From Zygnema cylindricum (taxonomy: Eukaryota; Streptophyta; Zygnematophyceae; Zygnematales; Zygnemataceae), in contig JBBHKE010002255.1 in NCBI GenBank assembly GCA_037447655.1, positions 63,203 through 127,202 on the forward strand: 64,000 bases of DNA. Direction: 5' to 3'. Positions 56,148 through 64,000 of this stretch are shown piece after piece. The position numbers and the translations under genes are program-made. Every line of letters begins with the position of its first letter. Position 1 is the first letter of the stretch. The notes below the pieces were generated by a model. That model did no database searches. It saw nothing but the letters and a program-made list of their open reading frames with translations, and had not been told where the DNA came from.

Positions 56148-57237
56148 TGTTGAGATTTGAAATCTTTAGTTAGTAAATAGAGTAGACTTAGAATAGTTTC
56201 TAAAAAGTGGCATATAAGACTTACCTTTATTAGTGTTACAGTAGGCAAAGTACAATAGAGTATATTGTACCTCTACAGGTTTTACGGAGTGACGTCGACA
56301 CGTGTCATGCAGCAGACAATTGGAATCGCCAGATCAGACAGACGGAATCTGATCCGGATATCTCGGAAAATATATGGTAAGGCTATTTTTGGCGTCATAC
56401 AGATATTTTGGAATTATATGGTGCGGAATGTTTTATGATCATTAAATAGATTCGTCCGGATATTTCGGAAGTGAATTATGATCATTGATTTTGAGAGACG
56501 TCGACGGACGCGTTTCACCTAGGACCACAAATATGATTCACGTGGGACCGCAAGTGACCAGGCGTGATTTACGTGGGACCACAAAGTGACGAGGCGTGAT
56601 TCACGTGGGACCACAAGTGACGAAGCACTCAGGTGCTTCGTACTACACTGCGACAGTCGGCTGGGCTTTAGCGATCACTGTGACTAAACACCTGGAACAT
56701 TTTGTACGGCTCGATATCTGAAATATTTGAATAACAGAGTTTTGTAGTTTAGTGTATTAAAATTTAGTGTTTCATTAATTAGTTTTCTGGAAAAAAATAA
56801 TTAGGTTTTTGGAGGTACTCTAGGTACAGTAAAGTACAGGCTGGATACTTTATCGTTAGTCAGGATAGTTCCGTAGTACGGTTACCCGAATTAGTGTGAC
56901 CAGAAGATACTCACTGTGAGTATATATTCTAGGACTTAGCAAATTTTGTATCATCCAGTTTTGGGAATATGATTTTCTAAGGGCAGTTTTTGGGAAACTT
57001 CCAGACATCATATCTTATGGTTAACGAGGTCATTTAGGCTGCAATTTTGGGAATTGTTAGATTACTCTATTGTGTATCACTGTGGCAAATTTGAAGCATA
57101 TTGGCTTTCTAAGTCATATTTTGTGTCAGTTCAAAGATGGTTGTTGAGTAAGTACTTTGATAGTTTCTGTTGTTTTTCATGTCTACTTCTACTACTACTG
57201 CTGGATCTCCGCCTGCAACGGTGGTTGTAGAACAGCA
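56148..57237 (+). repeat. Ty1/copia element, 5' terminal repeat (about 1.09 kb)
   Basis: TGTTGAGATTTG ... AACAGCA, directly repeated at 61,212-62,299. In the first ~150 bp I count about nine differences between the copies. The repeat includes three 31-32-bp ACGTGGGACC units (56,535-56,628), a CAAGTGAC motif and a GAAGCAC-TCAG-GTGCTTC stem-loop. It runs past the gag ATG at 57,179. A conventional LTR might instead end near 56,942 (TTAGCA), before a weak tRNA-Met-like primer site TTGTATCATCC. No matching 5-bp target duplication was found. Confidence 0.75.
56535..56628 (+). promoter_or_regulatory. Tandem ACGTG repeats in the copia LTR
   Basis: Three tandem units of GATT(C/T)ACGTGGGACC(A/G)CAA-GTGACGAGGCGT type. 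Units 1 and 3 contain the G-box core CACGTG, unit 2 TACGTG. The 3' repeat carries the same array at 61,599-61,691, but its first unit reads CATGTG and GGACTG, both C-to-T changes. Such arrays resemble LTR enhancers. Confidence 0.55.
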
Positions 57238-57577
57238 GGTTATGGGCCTTTCGTCAAAAAATTCCTATCTTCAATGGCCAAAGTATGCGTACTAGGCGGC
57301 GATGGTTGAATCGGCGTTTGAAATTGCTGACTTATTGGGGGTCTTGGATGGCTCCCTTGATGAAACAGATCCAACTTGGGCGAAAAAGAATTCAATCGCA
57401 AGGAACAATCTAATTCTTTGTATTTCAGAAAATTTGGTCATGTCCCGACTGAAAATGAAGAAGGCGAGGGAGATTTGGACATCCCTCAAATCCGCTTTTG
57501 AGAAAGCGAATGTTCAAGAGGAACTTTTGGTGGCTGGAAAAATTTGGGGATACAAATACACGGGGGGAACTATTTGA
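57179..57577 (+). pseudogene. Copia gag, N-terminal part
   Basis: ATG 57,179 opens MSTSTTTAGSPPATVVVEQQ, then SYLQWPKYAY and an in-frame TAG at 57,293-57,295. From 57,302 the frame continues through ADLLGVLDGSL, NSIARNNLILCISENLVM and AREIWTSLKSAFEKAN (the Trp-containing UBN2-type gag core) and stops at 57,575-57,577. The first 59 bases of this coding region are also present at the end of the 3' repeat. Nonsense and frameshift changes make it inactive. Confidence 0.72.
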
Positions 57578-57716
57578 GTATTGTGACAATTTTTCGTGCA
57601 CTCATTGATGCTCACTCTTCTGCTGGGGGGTCATTTCCGGAGTTTCCCTTGAGGGAGAAGGAAAGGTTGAAGCATTTGCAACAGACTTTGACAAAAGATA
57701 TCAGTTTAATGAGAAT

Positions 57717-58019
57717 TTGAATCAGTTTAATCAGAGGCAGAATATGCCATCTACTACTACTTGTTTCTATTATTCTGAGAAGGGTCATGGATACAGGTAC
57801 TGTCCTAAATTGAAGAAGGCTAATGAGACAGATTTATACAGGCCAGGTTGGCAACAAAGCCAGTATCACAGAGGTTTTTCTGGAAATCCTTCCCGTGGAA
57901 ATACTCTTTTTTTAGCTTCTGCAACTAATGCAGATGAGTCTTTCAGCTTCAATGAGCAAGAGGAGGCGGATTTATTTGCTATGGAGGCTGCCATAGAGGG
58001 TCCAAAGGATGCGGTATAG
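57717..58019 (+). pseudogene. Copia gag zinc knuckle and linker
   Basis: Frame with CFYYSEKGHGYRYC, a CX2CX4HX4C knuckle in which the second Cys is Tyr, followed by a Lys-rich and then acidic linker (NEQEEADLFAMEAA). It ends in TAG directly before the protease motif, where a Trp codon would be expected. Confidence 0.65.
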
Positions 58020-58022
58020 ATC

Positions 58023-58322
58023 ATGGACATGAGAGCGTCTGCCCACATGTGTTGGAACAAGGGGGCTTTTACGAATCTGCATCAAACATCTCCAAATAGT
58101 ATCTACTATGCTTGCGGTATGAGTGTTCAAACCTCAGATCAGGGTGATGTATCATTGATGGTAGATGTGGGGGGAGAGTCGGAAGAGAGAACCCTTCAGA
58201 ATGATTTGTATGTTCCAGATTTCAAGAAAAGCATTTTATCTACATCATTAGTGGAGAGCAAAGGCTTTAAAGTTGTTTTGAAAGGAGGGAGACAGGTTGT
58301 TAGCAAGAAAGGAGTTGTTTGA
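58023..58322 (+). pseudogene. Copia aspartic protease (active site lost)
   Basis: Begins MDMRASAHMC, where copia proteases normally read D-S-G-A-S-x-H. Asp is kept but Ser-Gly has become Met-Arg. The downstream LYVPDFKKSILSTSLV block is typical. A 41-42-bp imperfect tandem duplication (58,272-58,353, GGGAGACAGGTTGT repeated) with one missing base shifts the frame into the integrase part. Confidence 0.7.
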
Positions 58323-59695
58323 AAAGAGGGAGACAGGTTGTCAGCAAGAAAGGGAAAGTCACAGTAACAAGAACTAGATATGCTAGCAAAATGTACCGAA
58401 TGGACATGGCTAAATATAAGGAAAATGATGTTCTCTACTCCAGTGTCGAATCTGATAATGAGTTGGGGCATAAGAGATTAGGACACATGAATTATGATAG
58501 TCTAAAAAAAATGGTGAATTCGGGAAAATTTGATGGAGTTTCTCTCCCATCTCATCCTATAAAAACATGTGATGGTTGTTCACTTGGCAAGATTCACAAA
58601 TTGCCATTTCGAAAGGAAACAGACCATAAATCGGAAAAAGTTCTGCAGCTCATCCATTCTGATGTTCTCGGTCTTTCACAAGTGGCTTCGGCTGGAGGGG
58701 TCAACTATATGGTCACATTCACAGATGACTACTCGAGGTACACCAAAGTTTACTTCATGCAACATAAGAGTGAAGTGTTTACTCACTTCAAACACTACAA
58801 AACGTGGGCGGAAAAGCTTCATGGAGTTCCAATATTGGCGCTAAGATCGGACAACGAGGGAGAATACATATTGAAGGAATTCAAAGAATTTCTCCTTCAA
58901 GACGGCATCAGTCACAATCTTACAGTTCCATATACACCGGAACAAAATGGTGTTTCCGAGAGATTGAATAGGACATTGACAGAGAGTGCTCGGTCCATGC
59001 TTGCAGATAAATGGCTAGATTCGAAATTCTGGGCTGAAACACTTAACTGTGCTGTTTATAATAAAAATAGAATTGCTTCTAGGTCTGTTAGTACTACACC
59101 TTATGAGCTTTGGACAAAGGAAACACCTGATGTTAGTCACTTTAAGATCTTTGGCAGCAAGTGTTTTATTTTAGATACTTCACAGGATAGATGGAAAATG
59201 GAGCCTAAAGGCTTACGTGGGATTTTTATGGGGTATGATGATAATGTGAAAGGATATAGAGTTTTTGTATTTGAGAAACAGAAAGTGGTTGTTTTTAGAA
59301 ATATCCAGATTAAAGATGAACAGGATTTGGTTGACCTTTTTAAAGTGCCAGATCAACCAGCAAAGGAAAAGCGAAAATATGTCATTTTTCACCATACGCA
59401 GCGAGTCTACTTTCTACCGGCAAGTGGGACACCTCTTCCTTCACTTCCTATGGTGCCTCTACAGTATGATTCACCACAAGCTACACCGCAGGTGGAAGGA
59501 ACTACTACACATTTTGTACCAGATCAAGTTATTGTTCAAACTAAACAGAAAAATCAGAGGTTGCTGACAATCTCAGCATCAAAATTTTCGAAGGGAAAGA
59601 GATCTAGCAGCCGTCTGCAAGCAAGCTCTCACTTTGTTTTTTTCTACAACTACAAAGGAGCCTCTAACGATCAAGGAGGCCTTCTCATCACCTGA
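58319..59695 (+). pseudogene. Copia integrase (GAG-pre-integrase plus rve core)
   Basis: Long uninterrupted frame. The zinc-binding HHCC part reads HKRLGHMNYDSL ... CDGCSLGKIHKLPF. The catalytic core shows Asp in LIHSDVLG, Asp in LRSDNEGEY and Glu in TPEQNGVSERLNRT, giving an intact D-D-E set. Then WAETLNCAVYNKNR, IFGSKCF and GYDDNVKGYRVF follow, all standard copia blocks. The C-terminal tail becomes low complexity and runs out of frame at a T-rich stretch near 59,640. This is the best-preserved part of the element. Confidence 0.82.
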
Positions 59696-60449
59696 GAGAA
59701 ATCAGTGGATCGAGGCGGCAAACGATGAAATCAAGTCCATTATGGAGGCATAGACATGGGAGCTGGTGGATGTTCTCCCTGGCAAGAAAGCCATCAACAG
59801 CAAATGGGTATTCAAGGTGAAGCTGAACCCGTACAACACCATCGAAAGGTATAAGGCCAGAATAGTGACCAAGGGATATAATCAAAAAAAAGGTATTGAC
59901 TTTGAGGAAACCTTCTCCCCATTTGTCAGATTTCCCATTGTCAGAATTTTGCTAAGTCTAGCGGCTATAGAGAATATGGAAATACATCAAATGGATGTTA
60001 AAACTGTTTTCTTGCATGGAGAGTTAGAAGAAACAATTTATATGAAACAACTTGAAATGTATGTTGAAAAGGGAAAGGAAAAATTAGTGTGTAAATTGAT
60101 GAAATCTTTGTATGGGCTAAAAAAAGTCCCGCGTCAGTGGAATCTGAAGTTAGATGGGTTTTTGACTGGGCTGGGTTTTAAGAGAAATAGCTCAGATCAT
60201 TCTATATATCTTCTACAAGGAGAGGATGGGGTAATTTACATTGTTGTATATGTGGATGATCTATTATTAATAAGTAAGTCAATGGATGAAATAAACCGCA
60301 TTAAAGCGGCTTTAAGGTCTAGGTTCGAAATAAAGGATCTCGGTGTGGCCAAATACATCTTAGGAATACAGGTAGAAAGAGACAAAAACAAGATGTTGAT
60401 TATGTTGACTCAGAAAAAAGCAATAGGTAACATGCTGGAAAGATTTTAA
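59640..60449 (+). pseudogene. Copia reverse transcriptase
   Basis: In a new frame: NQWIEAANDEIKSI, a TAG before TWELVDVLPG, then SKWVFKVKLN, RYKARIVTKGYNQKKGIDFE, QMDVKTVFLHGELEETIYMK (first catalytic Asp), SLYGLKKVPRQWN, and VVYVDDLLLI (YVDD). These are the RT blocks in copia order. It ends at TAA 60,447-60,449 just after MLERF, where the frame should continue into RNase H. Confidence 0.82.
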
Positions 60450-61190
60450 ATGAGAGATGTAAAAGGATCCGTAACTCTTATGGAATTCAAACAGAAATTG
60501 GAAGGAATTGATACGGATTCAGGCATAATGGTTGGCGGGAGTCTAGAGACGAGGAGGACAGGTAGTCGGAAGTCTTATATATTTTATGAATTGTACGAGA
60601 CCCAACATTGCAGCGGCTGTGGGAGTCTTGAGTGGAAGTCTGCAAAATTCCTAAAAGGGCAGATTAAGAAGAAGCGAAAAGGGTGTTGAGATATCTTGCA
60701 GGAAATCAAAATCTCAAGCTTGTACTCGGAGGAGGAGAGGTTAAAATACAGGCGTGGAACGATGCCAGCTATGGGGACAAGCCAAGCCGAAAATCTACAA
60801 CCGGTTTTGTACTTAAGATTGGAGATGGAACTTGATGCTGGAGTAGCAAATTACAAAAGGTTATTGCTCAATCCACAATGGAGTTTGAATATATGGCAGC
60901 AGCTTCGGCCCTCAAGGAGCTCCTATGGGTCAAGTTTATTCTACAGGAACTTGGGTACATGCAAACAGGTCCTCAGTCTATTTGGTGTGACAACCAGGCA
61001 GCCATTACCATTGCCTCTAACCCTTGCAAAATTCATTAAGCTGTGTTATTTACCGGATGAGAAGATGGTGAAAATTCATTAAGCTGTGTTATTTACCGGA
61101 TGAGAAGATGGTGGCTGACATGTTAACAAAAGCCCTTCATGCTCCTAAGTTGCAGTTTTGTAGAGAAGATGTTGGACTAAGTGAGTAACT
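60450..61190 (+). pseudogene. Copia RNase H, broken
   Basis: Pieces in several frames: RPNIAAAVGVLS, then AWNDASYGDKPSRKSTTGFV (Asp of RNase H), MEFEYMAAASALKELLW (Glu), IWCDNQAAITIASNP (Asp), and near 61,110 KMVADMLTKAL. An exact 43-bp tandem duplication (61,028-61,113) replaces the usual conserved His-containing segment. A purine-rich TTAGGGGAG precedes the 3' repeat and would serve as polypurine tract. Confidence 0.7.
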
Positions 61191-61211
61191 TAGTCTAAAG
61201 ATTTAGGGGAG

Positions 61212-62299
61212 TGTTGAAATTTGAAATATTTAGTTAGTAAATAGAGTAGACTTAGAATAGTTTCTAAAAAGTGGTATATAATACTTACCTTTTTTAGTGT
61301 TACAGTAGACAAAGTATAATAGAGTTTATTGTACCTCTGCAGGTTTTACGGAGTGACGTCGACACGTGTCATGCAGCAGACAATTGGAATCGCCAGATTA
61401 AACAGACGGAATCTGATCCGGATATCTCGGAAAATATAAGGTACGGCTATTTTTGGCGTCATAGAGATATTTTGGAATTATATGGTGCGGAATATTTTAT
61501 GATCATTAAATAGATTCGTCCGGATATTTCGGAAGTGAATTATGATCATTGATTTTGAGAGACGTCGACGGACGCGATTCACCTAGGACCACAAATATGA
61601 TTCATGTGGGACTGCAAGTGACGAGGCGTGATTTACGTGGGACCACAAAATGACGAGGCGTGATTCACGTGGGACCACAAGTGACGAAGCACTCAGGTGC
61701 TTCGTACTACACTACGACAGTCGGCTGGACTTTAGCGATCACTGTGACTAAGCATCGGAACATTTTGTACGGCTCGTTATCTGAAATATTTGAATAACAG
61801 AGTTTTGTAGTTAAGTGTATTAATATTTAGTGTTTCGTTAATTAGTTTTCTAGAAAATAATAATTAGGTTTTTGGAGGTATTCTAGGTACAGTAAAGTAG
61901 AGGCTGGGTACTTTATCGTTAGTCAAGATAGTTCCGTAGAACGGTCACCCGAATTAGTGTGACCAGTAGATACTCACTGTGAGTATATATTCTAGGACTT
62001 AGCCAATTTTGTATCATCCAGTTTTGGGATTATGATTTTCTAAAGGCAGTTTTTGGGAAACTTCCAGATATCATATCTTATGGTTTACTAAGTCATTTGA
62101 GCTGCAATTTTGGGAATTGTTAGTTTACTATATTGTGTATCACTGTGACAAATTTGAAGCATATTGGCTTTCTAAGTCATATTTTGTGTCAGATCAAAGT
62201 TGACTGTTGAGTAGGTACTTTGATTGTTTCTGTGGTTTTTCATGTCTACTTCTACTACTACTGCTGGTTCTCCGCAGTAACGGTGGCTGTAGAACAACA
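61212..62299 (+). repeat. Ty1/copia element, 3' terminal repeat (about 1.09 kb)
   Basis: TGTTGAAATTTG ... AACAACA. Direct copy of 56,148-57,237, including its ACGTG array (61,599-61,691) and the ATG (62,242-62,244) and first codons of gag, after which TAA occurs at 62,278-62,280. Similarity ends at about 62,299. Confidence 0.75.
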
Positions 62300-62562
62300 C
62301 CATCTAATCTGTCCGTACACAAAAACTAAACGAAATTTACGAAGAGTAAAAAAAAATCCCAAAAAATAATGCATAATCGTAAGTTTTCGAAATTTTAACG
62401 AATGAAACATCTATGGGATTTTTTGATAAAATACGTCGCCGTTGATATATTGACATCCTCATAAATGTTATTCAGACGAGTCAAAGTATGAGGTTTGGCG
62501 CAAAAGTCATTGGACTATAGGGACAAAGGCAAGGGGAGGGGGAGAAATTTCTATTAACTCTC

Positions 62563-62637
62563 CTTGTCCCGTTTTGATTTGAATCCACGCTATTTCGAGA
62601 GTGACTCTACGAACAAAATGTAGGACTACCTTTTCCC
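62563..62637. repeat. Short dispersed repeat, copy 2
   Basis: Matches 36,805-36,880 in the same orientation. Followed by a C/T-rich stretch (62,655-62,800). Confidence 0.65.
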
Positions 62638-62848
62638 ACTGCCCTCGGTAGGTAACCCCCTCCCCCCCAGCCTCCTTGGGCGTCTGGCGGATCTACTCCC
62701 CCTCCCCTACCTCTCTTCCCCTCCTTGCCCCTGCTGCCCCCTGGCCTCTTTCTCCTCCACCTATCCCCTCTATCCCCTCTCTCTCCTCACCTCCCTCCAC
62801 CAAGGTTATGTTTTCGATTATTTTTTCTTTGTATTTTTTTTTTCATGG

Positions 62849-62878
62849 GTATTCTGAAAATGGATATAGAAGGTGGAG
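62849..62878 (+). pseudogene. Third copy of the methyltransferase MDIEGG exon (fragment)
   Basis: GGTATTCTGAAAATGGATATAGAAGGTGGAG, broken here as GGTATTCTGAAAATGG and ATATAGAAGGTGGAG, reads ILKMDIEGG like the exons at 44,358 and 51,497, and is preceded by a T-rich stretch like their introns. The AG acceptor is lost (CATG in place of CAGG), and similarity stops after GGTGGAG. Confidence 0.6.
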
Positions 62879-62880
62879 TT

Positions 62881-64000
62881 TGTTCTTTGGTCTAAAATAG
62901 ACCGTAGAAGCCACCCAAACAATCATGCAAAAAGCTAAGCAAAGCTAGGCCAATGAACAATCATATTAAAATTTGCACCCTCCCAATGCGTACACAGACG
63001 CAACAAAATGTATACTCAGATGCATTAACAATCCGTACACAGACGGAACAAAATGCATACACAGATGCATTAAACAACAACTAGGGTTTCATGGAATAAT
63101 CAACATAAATAAACCCTTTGACAACAACTAAGGTTTGATGGAATAATCAACATAAACAAACCTTAGGACAAATGCATTAACCAATGCATAACAAACAAGC
63201 ATATAAATAAATAATAACGCATGAATGCATCACACATAAACAAATGTATAATCAAATAATCAATTTATCACTCAGAGTGCATGACCTAATCGACAACCCT
63301 AAATTACTACATCTTTGGTCCCCACTTTACTAACCAGCATTGATGATAATTTCCTAATGAAGCTCAAATCTATATATACATTTGTGAGCTGTCAACAAAT
63401 CGCTACGTGTCAAATTAAACAACGTAACTTCCACTAAACATTATTTAACCATAATAATCTACTACGACAAATAGCCTAACCGTAAGTGTACACCTGAGAG
63501 TTGACCAATCATAAGCGTACACTTGTCTGCAAGTACGACACTGCATACACACAAATTAAATTACCAAAACCCTAAATGATCACCTAAATAGAAATTGTAA
63601 TAATCAACACTAAAATATTAATGCACATAAGACAAAAAAATGTTAATTCAAATATTTACACCGACGCGTCCACAAAATCCGGCCGCTTAGTGACAGCTTG
63701 CTTAGTCACCTGTAGACAAAACCACTGCTTAGTCACCTGTAGACAAAACCACGTAGTGAACCGACATCGCATAAGTACGGTCCACTTGATAATACGTCAT
63801 CATAAAAATGCGATCCTTTGAAAATATCGGCGGACGCCGTCCGTCTTCCACGTCTAGCTCGAACCACTTGCCGAAATAAACCGTACCATCCAAATCTTGT
63901 CCGTACCTCAATTTTGTTCCTCGTCATAAATGCGCCTGCCAAAAATAAGTACACCTGTCCCAAAAAGATTCTAAGTACCGGCGGCGTCCTTTTCCATATA
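62881..64000. other. AT-rich end of window; no gene established
   Basis: Contains tandem duplications of 47 bp (63,074-63,166) and 27 bp (63,699-63,752). The minus strand from 63,911 down to 63,729 has a protein-like frame (DLDGTVYFGKWFELDVEDG) that I do not recognise; it may be part of an exon or element extending beyond the window. Confidence 0.4.

Noticed and set aside
56143-62317. CCGTA before the 5' copia repeat and CCGTA at 62,313-62,317 as target duplication
   Set aside because: The second lies 13 bp beyond the end of LTR similarity and CCGTA is very common in this window, so the match is probably chance.
1-64000. CRISPR arrays, bacterial operons, rRNA or tRNA genes
   Set aside because: No regularly spaced repeat-spacer arrays, no polycistronic arrangement and no rRNA or cloverleaf sequence was recognised; introns and retrotransposons indicate a plant nuclear genome.

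Overview
All calls come from reading the sequence and translations by eye. Repeat edges may be off by a few bases. The window looks like nuclear DNA of a land plant or close streptophyte relative with a repeat-rich, gene-poor genome. The evidence is plant-type organellar mTERF genes, a plant-style Ty1/copia element, spliced genes with T/C-rich introns, G-box promoter elements and many small DNA transposons. The species cannot be named; a non-seed plant or charophyte would fit, but that is inference.

Layout. 0-0.3 kb: an intact single-exon LYR-motif gene (ETFRF1/LYRM5-like, minus strand). 0.75-1.3 kb: a hAT-type MITE. 1.3-9.5 kb: no recognisable gene. 9.5-14 kb: a dispersed repeat and a badly decayed copia element on the minus strand. 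14.86-16.35 kb: an element with about 235-bp terminal inverted repeats. 19.1-19.7 kb: a second hAT MITE. 19.85-20.94 kb: a large imperfect inverted repeat. 21.46-24.42 kb: a spliced gene with a C-terminal HSP20-like domain and a coding 9-bp minisatellite. 25.8-30.2 kb: a decayed non-LTR retrotransposon with an N-terminal zinc finger, reverse transcriptase and a C-terminal restriction-like endonuclease-type domain. 30.3-33.75 kb: a nest of TA-target MITEs, one carrying a 941-bp hAT element.

32.4-53.5 kb is the core. Three related units (A, B, C) each carry an intronless mTERF gene (about 34.2, 41.2 and 48.4 kb) with the same upstream motifs. Units B and C form a tandem segmental duplication of roughly 6 kb each that also carries pieces of a methyltransferase gene (METTL24/Methyltransf_22-like). 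Between A and B lie a broken protein-kinase fragment and a broken trihelix (Myb/SANT-like) gene.

55.5-62.3 kb holds another long MITE and one nearly full-length but defective Ty1/copia element with about 1.09-kb direct terminal repeats. The last 1.7 kb holds small repeat fragments and a third copy of a methyltransferase exon.

The most notable biology is the mTERF cluster. The first 260 bp encoding the targeting region are almost identical in all three copies, while the mTERF repeats differ at recurring positions, a pattern that would fit a diversifying organellar nucleic-acid-binding family. The LINE with an endonuclease-like C-terminus, the MITE family with its paralogous empty sites, and the copia terminal repeats that run into gag also deserve follow-up.
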